Positions 9,439-18,524 are shown, numbered from the stretch's first letter. The stretch is 64,000 nt of DNA from DASXQK01 sp963724385 (GCA_963724385.1 CAVRUJ010000001.1:124001-188000); one strand, 5' to 3'. Numbers and translations: made by a program. Notes: a model not told the origin generated them from the sequence alone.

Positions 9439-9500
9439 GTCATTCCCGCGAAAGCGGGAATCCATTGGTCCATGGACCCCCGCTTTCGCGGGGGTGACGA
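9439..9500. repeat. REP-like double hairpin of the CCCGCTTTCGCGGG type
   Basis: Two hairpins stand side by side: TTCCCGCGAAAGCGGGAA at 9443-9460 and CCCCCGCTTTCGCGGGGG at 9477-9494, within a longer unit bounded by GTCATTCC and GGGTGACGA. The same unit, in the same orientation, occurs at 62952-63033, with a decayed one at 63080-63140. It lies between the 3' ends of the convergent cupin and anti-sigma genes. Such extragenic palindromes are widespread in Proteobacteria and may act in termination or mRNA stability. Confidence 0.85.
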
Positions 9501-9531
9501 ATGGGGTGGTTCCACTTGGCCAGACGTCTCT

Positions 9532-10182
9532 CTAGGCCGCCGCCGACGTGAGCCCGCGCTGGCCGAAGACCCCGAGCAGGGCGACGATGACCGCCGCCGG
9601 CAGCAGGTTGATCGCCAGCACCAAGGCCGATGCCTGGACGACATGGATCAGGAGATGGGCGCTGTCGGCGAAGGCGGCGATGGCGAGCGCGCCAGCCCAG
9701 GCGACCGGAGCCGGCGCCAGCGGCCGCGCCCGGGCGAGCATGCGCCAAAGGACGAAGGCGAGCGGCAGGCTCGCGAGCATGATCGTCTCGAGGCAGCGGA
9801 CGCTGTCCGAGGCAATGGGCGCACCCGAGGGAATCTGGATCCAATCGGCAAGGCAGGTCCAGCCGAATCCCGAGAGCCAGAGGACCACGGGCGGCAGCGG
9901 CAGTAGCAGCCAGGCGCGCGGCCGGTCCGGGAGGCTGGTCTCGAAGGCGGCCAAGGTGGCCGCGGCACCGGTGAGCCAGGCCCCGGTCAGCTGGAGCCAA
10001 TAGGAGGGCTCGGCCAGGCGAAGGGCGAGGTCGGACCGGAATCCCCTGAGCAGGACCAGGAGGGCGGCGAGGGCGGTTGCCAGCGCAATGAGCCCGAGCG
10101 CCCGCAGGCCCGGGCGCATCAGGCGCGCGACCGGGGTGAGCCCGGCGGATAGCTTCGCGATCAGGTCTTCGGTCGAGGCCAT
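9532..10182 (-). CDS. NrsF-like (DUF1109) membrane anti-sigma factor
   Basis: A 216-residue protein with about six membrane segments and short loops. It follows the ECF sigma gene with a 6-bp gap. The NrsF/DUF1109 family holds an ECF sigma factor at the membrane. In Caulobacter NrsF, two conserved Cys are needed for release of SigF under metal or oxidative stress. Two Cys are present in comparable loops here (GWTCLADW and SVRCLETI). The regulatory role is inferred from topology, Cys and pairing. Confidence 0.83.
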   Translation of the reverse strand: MASTEDLIAKLSAGLTPVARLMRPGLRALGLIALATALAALLVLLRGFRSDLALRLAEPSYWLQLTGAWLTGAAATLAAFETSLPDRPRAWLLLPLPPVVLWLSGFGWTCLADWIQIPSGAPIASDSVRCLETIMLASLPLAFVLWRMLARARPLAPAPVAWAGALAIAAFADSAHLLIHVVQASALVLAINLLPAAVIVALLGVFGQRGLTSAAA

Positions 10183-10188
10183 CTTCCC

Positions 10189-10779
10189 TCAGTCCTCGGC
10201 CAGCAGGCTGCGCAAGCGCTTGACGGCCCGGTGCACCGCCACTTTCAAGGACGAGATCGACTGACCGCTGGCGGCGGAGGCTTCCTTCAACGACATCTCC
10301 TTCAGTTTCAACATCTCGATCGCCTGGCGCTGGCCCTTGGGCAAGGCGGCGATGGCGGCCTTCATGCGCCGGATCTCGCCCGCCGTCTCAGGCAGATACG
10401 TCGGTGGGGCCGGCAAGGTTTCAGTTTCGCTATCCATGGGCCTCTCGCGCAGAGCCTTGCGCAGCAGCCGGCGCCGGCGATCGATGATGCGGTGGCGGGC
10501 CACTGCGGCGAGCCAGGGGGCGAATGGCCGGGCGGGATCGTAGCTGTGGCGGATCGAATGCAGGGTGATGAGCACGTCCTGCACGGCGTCCTCGACCTCG
10601 TCGGCCGGCAGGCCGGCCCGGCGTGCGAGCGCTCTCAGATAGGGCAGGATCGACTGGAGCAGGCGGCGATAGGCCTGCCCGTCGCCGCCCTGGCTTTGGG
10701 CCATGAGCGCCGACCAGTCGAGCTCGGGCGGCGCTTCGGCGCTTCGCAAGTCAGGATCCTGGTTCGCCGGGGCCGTCAT
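10189..10779 (-). CDS. RNA polymerase ECF sigma factor, SigF-like
   Basis: A 196-residue sigma factor with region 2 (about residues 38-105, including EVEDAVQDVLITLH and the core-binding DRRRRL) and region 4 (about residues 135-190, ALPKGQRQAIEMLKL and a helix-turn-helix ending in AVHRAVKRLRSLL). There is no sigma-3 domain. It heads a two-gene unit with the NrsF-like anti-sigma gene, and sigma genes of this kind normally activate their own operon. No certain -35/-10 pair of the SigF class could be picked upstream. It is divergent from the ABC exporter at 10954. Confidence 0.9.
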   Translation of the reverse strand: MTAPANQDPDLRSAEAPPELDWSALMAQSQGGDGQAYRRLLQSILPYLRALARRAGLPADEVEDAVQDVLITLHSIRHSYDPARPFAPWLAAVARHRIIDRRRRLLRKALRERPMDSETETLPAPPTYLPETAGEIRRMKAAIAALPKGQRQAIEMLKLKEMSLKEASAASGQSISSLKVAVHRAVKRLRSLLAED

Positions 10780-10953
10780 GCTCTTCGGTCAGGGTGCAGG
10801 GAAATCCGGGCCGCGGAAGGCGAGGCCGGTCGGATCATGGCGCCCTCCGGTTCGCGCAAACAAGGCAATTCCTTGCGGCGGTTCGCGATTTCGCCGGGCC
10901 CGGCCGATCTGCCCTGGCGCCGAGCCGCGCGCTGAGGGCAATATGACGCCCGC

Positions 10954-11895
10954 ATGCCGCCGCCCGTCCTCGAGGTCTCCCATCTCGCGAAGTCCTACGG
11001 AGACTTCCGGGCGGTCAACGACCTTTCCTTCGAGATCGGCGCCGGCGAAGTGTTCGGCTTCCTCGGCGCCAATGGCGCCGGCAAGACCACGACCTTGCGC
11101 ATGATCCTCGGCCTGATGCCGTCCGATGCCGGCGTGGTCCGGCTGTTCGGAGAGCCCTGGGCCAGGCCGCTTCTGCGCCGCATCGGCTATCTGCCGGAGG
11201 AGCGCGGGCTCTATCGGCGGATGAAGGCGGCCGAGGCGGTCGCCTTCTTCGCCCGGCTGAAGGGGCTCGACGGCCGCACGGCGCGCCGGCGGGCGGTCGA
11301 CCTGCTGGAGCGCCTCGGCCTGGGCGAGGTCGTCGACCGGCGGGTGGAGAACCTCTCCCGCGGCATGGCCCAGAAGGTGCAGCTCGCCGCGGCCATCGCC
11401 CATGGGCCTGAGCTCTTGATCCTGGACGAGCCCTTTTCCGGCCTCGATCCCCTGAACCAGCAGCTGATCGAGGGCATCTTCCGGGGCGAAGCTGCCGCCG
11501 GCCGCGCCATCGTGTTCTCGACCCACACCATGCAGCAGGCCGAGCGCCTGTGCCGGCGGGTGCTGATCCTGAAGGGCGGCGCCAAGGCCTTCGAGGGCAG
11601 CGTGGAAGAGGCGCGCCGACTGCTGCCCCGCCGGGTCCGGCTGGAAGCGCCGGCCGATCTCTCCTTCCTCGCAAGGCTGCCGGGCGTCAGCGCGCTCGAC
11701 GCTCCCGGCGACGGCCGGCGTGGCTGGGAGGCGGTGCTGACAAGCGGCACCGAGCCCGGAGCCCTCCTTGCGGCTTGCGTGGAGCGGGGCGTGATCCCGA
11801 CGCGTTTCGATTCCTCGGAGCCGACCCTGCACGAAGTCTTCGTCGCCGTGGTCGGGGCCGAGGGCCAGGATCTGCCGACCGACGAGGCGGCATGA
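10954..11895 (+). CDS. ABC transporter ATPase, NatA type
   Basis: A 313-residue ATPase with Walker A GANGAGKTT at about residue 37, the signature LSRGMAQKVQLA (the LSxGM variant usual in NatA relatives, not LSGGQ), Walker B LLILDEPFSGLDP and a switch His in VFSTHTMQQAE. The last 80 residues form the extra C-terminal domain of this subfamily (DUF4162-like). Its stop overlaps the permease start in ATGA, so the two are translationally coupled. Likely an exporter of Na+, drugs or lipids; the substrate is unknown. Confidence 0.9.
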   Translation: MPPPVLEVSHLAKSYGDFRAVNDLSFEIGAGEVFGFLGANGAGKTTTLRMILGLMPSDAGVVRLFGEPWARPLLRRIGYLPEERGLYRRMKAAEAVAFFARLKGLDGRTARRRAVDLLERLGLGEVVDRRVENLSRGMAQKVQLAAAIAHGPELLILDEPFSGLDPLNQQLIEGIFRGEAAAGRAIVFSTHTMQQAERLCRRVLILKGGAKAFEGSVEEARRLLPRRVRLEAPADLSFLARLPGVSALDAPGDGRRGWEAVLTSGTEPGALLAACVERGVIPTRFDSSEPTLHEVFVAVVGAEGQDLPTDEAA

Positions 11896-13226
11896 ACGAC
11901 ATCCTCATCATCGCCCGGCGCGAGCTGCTGCAATATGTCCGCACCCGGGGATTCGTCCTGACGCTTCTGTTCATCCCGGCCTGGATCCTGCTGGCGGGAC
12001 TGCTCCATCGCGGATCGCCGGAAACCCAGCCGCCGCGGCCCTTCGCGGTCATCGACCGGGCGGGCGGTTTCACGGATGCCGTCGACCGGTCGCTGGTCGC
12101 GGGCATGTCCCAGGCCTTGACCGAGAAGAAGCGCTTCACGCTCAGCCGGGTCCAGGCACCGGACGACCTCGTCAGCGCGGCCGATGCCGGCGACAAGCGG
12201 GTCCTCGCATCCTATCTGCGCGGCCAAAGGCCGGTGTTCTCGGGCGAGGGACCGGTGGCGCTGTTTGCGCTCGCCGTGATTCCCAAGGATTTCTCCGCCC
12301 AGCATCCCGAGATCGATTACTGGAGCGCCAACCAGACCGACCCCGTGGTGGAGGAATTCCTGCGCCATGCGCTGGCCGATGAATTGAAGGCCCGGGCGCT
12401 CGCCAAGGCCGGCATCGATGCCAAGACCCTGGATTCCATACTCGCCACGAACGTCAACGTCGCGCATTTCGATCCCGCCATCGCCGCGCCGGGGGGCGAG
12501 GTGACCGCGCTCGATCGCCTGCGCATCCAGTTCCCCTTCGTCATCGCGGTGCTGATGCTGCTGGCCATCCTTTCCATCGCCAGCACCCTGCTGATGGCGG
12601 TGATCGAGGAGAAATCGAGCCGGGTGATCGAAATGATCCTCGCCTCCATCAGCCCGGGCAGGCTGATGGCGGGCAAGCTGATCGGCGCCGGCGGTGCCGC
12701 GGTGATCATGATGGCGGGCTGGACCCTGGGCGGGAGCGGGGCGGCCACCATCGTCTCCGCCACCACCCCGCTTCAGACCATCGAGGCGTTGGCCGCGGCC
12801 CATGCGCTCAGCGACGCGCCGGCGATGGCACTCTGCTTCATCTGCGGGCTTGCCATCCACACCACAATCTTCCTCGGCGTCGGCGCCACGGCCCGAAGCT
12901 TCCAGGAGGCCCAGTCCTTCCTCGGCCCCCTGATGCTGCTGATGTTCGGGCCGCTGGGTTTCCTTTTGACCGTGCTCAAGGAACCCAACGGCTTCGTGGC
13001 GACGCTGCTGAGCTTCAGCCCCTTGCACGCGCCCTTCTTCCTGATGGTGCGCCTGCCCCAGCATCCGCCGCTCGCCACCACGCTGCTGGCCTTCCTGTGG
13101 ATGCTGATCTCGACCGCGGGGCTGGTGCGGCTGATGGTGTACGGCTTCGCCCGCAACATCCTGCGAACCGACCGGTCGCCGCGCCTGCTGCTTGCCCTGC
13201 AGCGCCTGGTGCGGAGACGCGCCTGA
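11892..13226 (+). CDS. ABC-2 type permease, NatB type
   Basis: A 444-residue permease. ATG 11892 is chosen because it overlaps the ATPase stop (ATGA); the open frame starts earlier, inside that gene. One N-terminal membrane helix (about residues 21-40) is followed by a large external domain of about 170 residues. A cluster of five or six helices begins with PFVIAVLMLLAILSI and includes the coupling segment EEKSSRVIEMILASI, typical of NatB/YhaP proteins. It forms the membrane part of the exporter with the preceding ATPase. Confidence 0.88.
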   Translation: MNDILIIARRELLQYVRTRGFVLTLLFIPAWILLAGLLHRGSPETQPPRPFAVIDRAGGFTDAVDRSLVAGMSQALTEKKRFTLSRVQAPDDLVSAADAGDKRVLASYLRGQRPVFSGEGPVALFALAVIPKDFSAQHPEIDYWSANQTDPVVEEFLRHALADELKARALAKAGIDAKTLDSILATNVNVAHFDPAIAAPGGEVTALDRLRIQFPFVIAVLMLLAILSIASTLLMAVIEEKSSRVIEMILASISPGRLMAGKLIGAGGAAVIMMAGWTLGGSGAATIVSATTPLQTIEALAAAHALSDAPAMALCFICGLAIHTTIFLGVGATARSFQEAQSFLGPLMLLMFGPLGFLLTVLKEPNGFVATLLSFSPLHAPFFLMVRLPQHPPLATTLLAFLWMLISTAGLVRLMVYGFARNILRTDRSPRLLLALQRLVRRRA

Positions 13227-13244
13227 ACCCGCTGAGAGGCGGTA

Positions 13245-14297
13245 TCAGATCAGGCCGCGGGCGGCGAGTTCACCCTTCAGATAGGCGTAGTAGATCGGCG
13301 CGGCGATGACGCCGGGAACGCCGAAGGCCGCGTCCATCACCAGCATGGCCAGCAGCAGCTCCCAGGCCCGGGCGTGGATCCGGCCGCCGATGATCCTGGC
13401 ATTGGCGAAATACTCGAGCTTGTGGATGGCGACGAGGAAGATGAGCGAGCCGATGGCGGCCAGCGAGGAAACGCTGAGGCTGATGACGACGATGATGGTG
13501 TTGGAGATGAGGTTGCCCAGGACCGGCAGGAGGCCGACCACGAAGGTGACCGCGATCATGGTCTTGGCGAGCGGCATTTGGATGCCGATGGCCGGCAGGA
13601 TGACCAGGAGGTAGATCGCCGTCAGGGTCGTATTGAGGGCCGAGATGCGGACCTGGGCGAAGACGACGCGGCGAAAGGCGATGGCGAGATGCTCGGCACG
13701 GCCGGCGAGCGCCTGGGCCAAGGGCTTCGGGTCGCGCGCAGTTAGCTCGCTCGTCAGCGCGATCATGCCGCCGATGATCATGCCGAACAGGCTGTGGGCC
13801 AGCATCCGGCCCACGTCCTGGCCGATCATCTGCAGCTGGCCGGCATGCTGGCGCAGCCAGTCGGCGGCGGCCGCCTCGATCTCGCCCGCATTGGCCGGCA
13901 GATAGCCCGCCGCCCAGGGCGGCAGATGGCTGACCACGGTGTCGACTTCTTCGGCCATCTTCTCCAGCAGCAGCACCACGCTGTCGGACTGGCCGGTGAA
14001 GAGGGAGACGATGCCGGTGACGGCCAGCGAAAGAGCGGCGATGACGATGATGGACAGAAGCGTGAGGGCGACGGCCTTGCCCGCCTTGTGGGTGACGCCG
14101 ACGCGCTCGAGGCCGGGCGCCACCAGCTCCACCAGCTCGTAGATCAGCAGGCCGAAGATGAGCGCCGACAGGAGGCGGAGTTCCAGCACCGCCAGCAGGC
14201 CGAGGACGGCCAGGATCTGGGCCGCGACCTCGAGCCGCGGCCAAGCGGCCGGCGGCGGAGGCTCCGGGACCGGGCGCGGAAGCTCATGCAGCTGCAT
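13245..14297 (-). CDS. AI-2E family transporter (PerM/TqsA-like)
   Basis: A 350-residue membrane protein with two N-terminal helices, a central soluble stretch of about 100 residues, then four to five helices ending in GVPGVIAAPIYYAYLKGE. This is the layout and C-terminal signature of the AI-2E exporter superfamily (PerM, TqsA). Members move autoinducer-2, Na+/H+ or unknown solutes; sequence alone does not decide. It lies convergent to the ABC permease with an 18-bp gap. No luxS or other quorum-sensing gene is nearby. Confidence 0.88.
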   Translation of the reverse strand: MQLHELPRPVPEPPPPAAWPRLEVAAQILAVLGLLAVLELRLLSALIFGLLIYELVELVAPGLERVGVTHKAGKAVALTLLSIIVIAALSLAVTGIVSLFTGQSDSVVLLLEKMAEEVDTVVSHLPPWAAGYLPANAGEIEAAAADWLRQHAGQLQMIGQDVGRMLAHSLFGMIIGGMIALTSELTARDPKPLAQALAGRAEHLAIAFRRVVFAQVRISALNTTLTAIYLLVILPAIGIQMPLAKTMIAVTFVVGLLPVLGNLISNTIIVVISLSVSSLAAIGSLIFLVAIHKLEYFANARIIGGRIHARAWELLLAMLVMDAAFGVPGVIAAPIYYAYLKGELAARGLI

Positions 14298-14412
14298 GGC
14301 GCAATTATAGGACAGACGGCTGACCGCGTCCTGACGCCTGCTGGTGTGGCGCTGTTGCCCTCCCTGTGCCCGGGATCATAGCATCTGGGCCAGGGAATCG
14401 GGGGAGGGTGCC

Positions 14413-15015
14413 TTGCCAGTCTTGCGCTTCGAACTCGGCGTCGCTGCCCTGGCCCTGGTTTTCTTCCTGGCCGCGGGCTCAGAGCAGGCTGCCGCCCAAT
14501 CGAGCCAGGGCGGCACCATCCAGCAGCCCACGGGCAATTGGCAGGTGCCGGCTGCCATCCAGCAGCCGACGGGGACCTGGCGGGTGCCGGGCGCGATCCA
14601 GGTGCCCAAGGGAATCCAGGCGGTGCATTCCTTCGACGAGCCCTGCGACAGGCGCCTCAGGGTCCTGGGCGACGCCCTGTTCGATTTCGACAAGGCGACG
14701 CTCAGGCCCGATGCCGAGGAGACCCTGTCCGCAGCCGGAGCGGAGATCGTCAAGGCTGGCAAGCATCCGGTCACCATCGAGGGCCACACGGATTCGATCG
14801 GCGGGGCGGACTACAACATGACCCTGTCGGAAAACCGGGCGCGAGCGGTGCGCGACTGGCTCGCGAGCCATGGCTTCGTCGCGGCGGACAGCGCCATCAA
14901 GGGCTACGGCAAGACCCGCCCCATCGCCCCCAACACCACGCCCGACGGCAAGGACAATCCGGCGGGCCGCCAAAAGAACCGGCGGGTCGAGATCGTGATC
15001 GCGACATGCAGCTGA
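14413..15015 (+). CDS. Secreted OmpA-domain protein with a short tandem-repeat linker
   Basis: TTG 14413 is taken as start: GGGGAGGG at 14401-14408 sits five bases upstream, and the translation then opens with a signal peptide (cleavage near AAAQ, about residue 29). The 200-residue product has a linker of 13-residue units, TIQQPTGNWQVPA, AIQQPTGTWRVPG and a partial third unit. An OmpA C-terminal domain follows (DFDKATLRPDAEETL, IEGHTDSIGG, NRRVEIVI) that binds peptidoglycan. Unlike a classical OmpA it has no N-terminal beta-barrel and no lipobox. Confidence 0.83.
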   Translation: MPVLRFELGVAALALVFFLAAGSEQAAAQSSQGGTIQQPTGNWQVPAAIQQPTGTWRVPGAIQVPKGIQAVHSFDEPCDRRLRVLGDALFDFDKATLRPDAEETLSAAGAEIVKAGKHPVTIEGHTDSIGGADYNMTLSENRARAVRDWLASHGFVAADSAIKGYGKTRPIAPNTTPDGKDNPAGRQKNRRVEIVIATCS

Positions 15016-15043
15016 TCGCCCGCTTAAACCAGGAGCAAAGTCC

Positions 15044-16102
15044 GTGATCCGTCATCGCATCGCCGTCATCCCGGGGGATGGCATCGGCAAGGAGGTGGTG
15101 CCCGAAGGCATTCGGGTGCTGGAGGCGGCGGGGCGGCAATTCGATATTTCCTTCGAGTGGGACCGCCTCGATTGGAGCTGCGAAACATACAAGCAGACGG
15201 GCCGCATGATGCCTGCCGACGGGCTGGCGCGGATCGCCAAGCATGACGCCATCTTCCTCGGCGCCGTCGGCTTTCCCGGCGTGCCTGATCATATCTCGCT
15301 CTGGGGCCTGCTGATCCCGATCCGTCGTCAGTTCCGGCAATATGTGAACCTCAGGCCCGTCCGGCTGCTGCAGGGCGTGGCCTCGCCCCTTGCCGGCGTA
15401 AAGCCAGGCGATGTCGATTTCTGGATCGTGCGGGAGAACAACGAGGGCGAGTATTCCGAGATCGGCGGCCGGCTCTATGCCGGCACCGACGAAGAACTCG
15501 CGGTCCAGGAAAGCCTGTTCACCCGGCGCGGCGTCGACCGGATCCTGAAATACGCCTTCGAGCTGGCGCAAAGCCGGCCGAAGCGTCACCTGACCTCGGC
15601 CACCAAGTCCAACGGCATCATCCACACCATGCCCTTCTGGGACGAGCGCTTCGCCGCCATGGCCAAGGCCTACCCCGGCGTCCGGGTGGACCAGTTCCAC
15701 ATCGACATCCTGACGGCCCATTTCGTGCGCCAGCCCCAGCGCTTCGACGTGGTGGTGGGAAGCAACCTGTTCGGCGATATCCTGTCGGACCTTGGCCCGG
15801 CGGTCGCCGGCACCATCGGCATCGCTCCCTCGGCCAACCTCAATCCCGAGCGCGAGTTCCCCTCCATGTTCGAGCCGGTCCACGGCTCGGCCCCCGACAT
15901 CGCCGGGCGAGGCATCGCCAATCCCATCGGCCAGATCTGGTCGGGCGCGATGATGCTGAGGCATCTGGGCCATAAAGCCGCTGCGGCGGCGGTGGAGGCG
16001 GCCTTCGCCAAGGTCCTGGCCGAGAGCGACCTCAGGACCCCCGACATGGGCGGCAAGGCGACCACCGAGGAGATGGGCCGGGCCATCGCCGCGGCGCTTT
16101 AG
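15044..16102 (+). CDS. ttuC: Tartrate dehydrogenase / D-malate dehydrogenase family
   Basis: A 352-residue beta-decarboxylating dehydrogenase of the isocitrate/isopropylmalate fold. GDGIGKEVVPEG at the N-terminus, NLRPVRLLQG, the metal and substrate motif SNLFGDILSDLGP and HGSAPDIAGRGIANP are clear. Features of the TtuC/DmlA branch are VPDHISLWGLL and VNLRPVRLLQG rather than the LeuB version. It likely oxidises tartrate or D-malate with NAD+. It stands alone behind the OmpA-like gene, so the substrate comes from family features only. Confidence 0.85.
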   Translation: MIRHRIAVIPGDGIGKEVVPEGIRVLEAAGRQFDISFEWDRLDWSCETYKQTGRMMPADGLARIAKHDAIFLGAVGFPGVPDHISLWGLLIPIRRQFRQYVNLRPVRLLQGVASPLAGVKPGDVDFWIVRENNEGEYSEIGGRLYAGTDEELAVQESLFTRRGVDRILKYAFELAQSRPKRHLTSATKSNGIIHTMPFWDERFAAMAKAYPGVRVDQFHIDILTAHFVRQPQRFDVVVGSNLFGDILSDLGPAVAGTIGIAPSANLNPEREFPSMFEPVHGSAPDIAGRGIANPIGQIWSGAMMLRHLGHKAAAAAVEAAFAKVLAESDLRTPDMGGKATTEEMGRAIAAAL

Positions 16103-16176
16103 TCTTGCATTAGGACTACTTTAACCTAATCATCAGACATAATGGCACCTGTCACTCGGACGGGAGGAGCGGGCAA

Positions 16177-16362
16177 GTGATGCTGACCAGGGTTGCCAAG
16201 GGGCGAGAATCCAATGCCGAGAGGCTCCAATCTCTCGTGACGCGTTGGCATGACTTGGCCTGGGCCCAACCCGTCCATGCGACAGAGCAGCGGATCGGCT
16301 GGGCCGAGCATCTGAAGCGCGTGGCCGACGACCATGCACGCGAGGCGGAACAGAAGGCCTGA
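16177..16362 (+). CDS. Small hydrophilic protein, unknown
   Basis: A 61-residue open frame with two adjacent start codons (GTG 16177, ATG 16180) behind a good GGAGG at 16164-16168. The product is charged and helical in composition (HATEQRIGWAEHLKRVADDHAREAEQKA), with no membrane segment. No family is recognised. The ribosome-binding site is the main support; the frame might be chance in this GC-rich DNA. Confidence 0.45.
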   Translation: MMLTRVAKGRESNAERLQSLVTRWHDLAWAQPVHATEQRIGWAEHLKRVADDHAREAEQKA

Positions 16363-16422
16363 CCTCTCGCCCGATGCCCGGTATCCCGGCGCTCCGACCC
16401 TGCCCGAGGCGGACGGGTTCGC

Positions 16423-16908
16423 TTACCAGCCGATAAAGAGGCCGATGTCGCCGGGCATGCCGCCCGGAAAATCGAGGATTTCGGCCCGCATCTTGTAGCC
16501 CATTGGCTTCAGCCATTTGTCGAAGGCGTCGAAGGATTTCTTGGCGAATCCGGTCAAGGTCCGGGGCCAGTCGGCCTCGGCGTTGTTTATCGCCCGGCCC
16601 CCGTCGGTGCACCATTTGCTGGGGAAGCGCAAGACCTGGACCTCCCGCTCGCCGCGCTCGGCCGCCTGGCGTACGGCTTCGGAGAAGCGCTTGTCGGCAT
16701 CGGGCCGCAGATGGCGCTCGGTGAATTCCTTGTATAGGTCCTTGTGCTGCTGATCGAGCTTTGCCTTGCGCTCAAGGGCCTCGGTAATCGCCGCCTCTTC
16801 CTTCTCGTCGGCGATGCGCTTCAGCTCGCTCGGCCGGATCAGTTGCGCGGGCACGCCGCCGGGGGCAGGGGACGGGCCATGCGGCTTGCTTGCCTCCGGC
16901 GTCGTCAT
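16423..16908 (-). CDS. Conserved-type hypothetical protein
   Basis: A 161-residue soluble protein, no family recognised. The start is ATG 16908 because GGAGG lies immediately upstream at the proper distance; a further in-frame ATG exists at 16920. The N-terminal 30 residues are Pro-rich, followed by a charged helical stretch (about residues 30-85) and a more compact C-terminal half with VLRFPSKWCTDGGRAINN and DFPGGMPGDIGLFIGW. The ending suggests a folded domain and real coding selection. It lies downstream of, and in line with, the polyphosphate phosphotransferase gene. Confidence 0.65.
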   Translation of the reverse strand: MTTPEASKPHGPSPAPGGVPAQLIRPSELKRIADEKEEAAITEALERKAKLDQQHKDLYKEFTERHLRPDADKRFSEAVRQAAERGEREVQVLRFPSKWCTDGGRAINNAEADWPRTLTGFAKKSFDAFDKWLKPMGYKMRAEILDFPGGMPGDIGLFIGW

Positions 16909-17023
16909 GAGATCCTCCATTCGCGAGCATCCAGGATCGGCGAAGGCGGGGCTCTCGCATTGACTCAGATCAAGGCTGGCCGGCTCCCCAGGCCGAGCGG
17001 GAGAGCCGCTAGGCTGAAGGGCC

Positions 17024-18514
17024 TTAGAGGGCCGCTTCCAACGTCCGGCAGATGGTCTTCAGGACCTTGATCCGCTCGAACAGCTTGTCCTCCGTCTCGA
17101 CCAGGGTCCAAGGCGCAAGGTCGGTGCTGGTCCTGTCGATCATCTCCGCCGCCGCCGCCTGGTATTCGTCCCAGTGCTTGCGGTTGCGCCAGTCCTCGGC
17201 CGTGATCTTGAAGTGCTTGAAGCCGATCCGCTGTCTCTCGCGGAACCGGCTGAGCTGCTCGGCCTTGCCGATCTGGAGCCAGAATTTGACCAGCAGGATT
17301 CCGCTCGTCACCAGATCGCCCTCGAAGTCGTTGATCTCGCCATAGGCGCGCCGCCAGGCCTCTTCGGCGCATAGGCCTTCCACGCGTTCGACCAGGACCC
17401 GGCCGTACCAGGTGCGGTCGAAGATCGCCACCTGTCCATGGCCCGGAACATGGCGCCAGAAGCGCCAGAGATAGGGACGCGCCGCCTCCTCATCGGTCGG
17501 CTTGGCGATCGGCAGGATGCGGACCTGGCTGATGTCGAGGGCCTGGGCGACCCGGCGGATGCTGCCGCCCTTGCCGGCGGCGTCGCTGCCCTCAAACGCG
17601 ATGACCAGGGCGCGCCGGCGGAATTTCTTGCTTCGGATCAAGGTCGCAAAGCGCCCTTGCCATTTCTCCAGCAGTCTTTCGTATTCGCGTTCGCCCAGTT
17701 TCTGCGTCAGATCGAGGGTCGAGAGCACGGTCCTGGGGTCGACGTCGACGGGCGAAGGAAGCCTTGCTTTCGGGGTCTTGGCGGGTTTCGCTGCCGCGCG
17801 CCGCAGGCGTCCCGTGACGGCCTCGAGGATGGTCCGGCCGATGGTGATGCTGGAATATCTCTGGTCGGCGGCGTCGATGATCGTCCAGGGCGCATGGCCG
17901 TAGCTGGTCAGCCGGATCGTCTCCTCCAGCACGCGCTTGGCGCCCACATAATGCTTGAGCAGGAGCCGGTCCCGGTCCCATTCGGTGACGCGCCAGCGGG
18001 TGGCCGGATCGCCCTCCAGCTTCTTCAGGCGCTTGCGCTGTTGTTCGCCGGAGAGATGGAGGTTGAGCTTGAGCAGCAGCACGCCCTCTTCGGCCAGCAT
18101 CTTTTCGAAGCGGTTGATCTCGCCGATTCGCTTCTCGAAATCGGCGTCGCTGATCCTGCCGAGGTAGTGCTGGACCACCGGCTCCCGGTACCAGTGATTG
18201 AAGAACACCGCGGCCCGCCCCTTCGGCGGCAGGGCCCGCCAGAACCGCCACATGGTCGGCCGCTCGCGCTCCTCTTCGGTCGGTGAAATGCGGGCGTAGG
18301 TCTCGAGAAGCCTCGCGTCGAGCCAGGATGCGACCCGGTTCATCGCGCGGCTTCGTCCCGCGCCGGCCATGCCGGCCACGAGGATGATCACCGAGAAGCG
18401 GGCGGTCTTGGCCAGCTCATATTGGCTGTCGATCAGCGAGACCCGCAAGGCGGGCAGCGCGCGATCGTAAGCCGCCTTGCCGAGCTTGTGGCCGATTTCC
18501 GCCGATTCCAGCAT
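17024..18514 (-). CDS. pap: Polyphosphate:AMP phosphotransferase (two PPK2 domains)
   Basis: A 496-residue class II PPK2 protein that phosphorylates AMP with polyphosphate. ATG 18514 has an AAAGGA site and gives the usual family length. The N-terminal PPK2 copy has an altered phosphate loop, GMAGAGRSRAMNR. The C-terminal copy (from about residue 285) has a complete one, EGSDAAGKGGSIRR, plus DRTWYGRVLVERVEG, so the second domain should be the active one, as in known PAP enzymes. It starts 10 bp after the RND pump gene and is probably cotranscribed with it. Confidence 0.93.
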   Translation of the reverse strand: MLESAEIGHKLGKAAYDRALPALRVSLIDSQYELAKTARFSVIILVAGMAGAGRSRAMNRVASWLDARLLETYARISPTEEERERPTMWRFWRALPPKGRAAVFFNHWYREPVVQHYLGRISDADFEKRIGEINRFEKMLAEEGVLLLKLNLHLSGEQQRKRLKKLEGDPATRWRVTEWDRDRLLLKHYVGAKRVLEETIRLTSYGHAPWTIIDAADQRYSSITIGRTILEAVTGRLRRAAAKPAKTPKARLPSPVDVDPRTVLSTLDLTQKLGEREYERLLEKWQGRFATLIRSKKFRRRALVIAFEGSDAAGKGGSIRRVAQALDISQVRILPIAKPTDEEAARPYLWRFWRHVPGHGQVAIFDRTWYGRVLVERVEGLCAEEAWRRAYGEINDFEGDLVTSGILLVKFWLQIGKAEQLSRFRERQRIGFKHFKITAEDWRNRKHWDEYQAAAAEMIDRTSTDLAPWTLVETEDKLFERIKVLKTICRTLEAAL

Positions 18515-18524
18515 GGCTTTCCTT

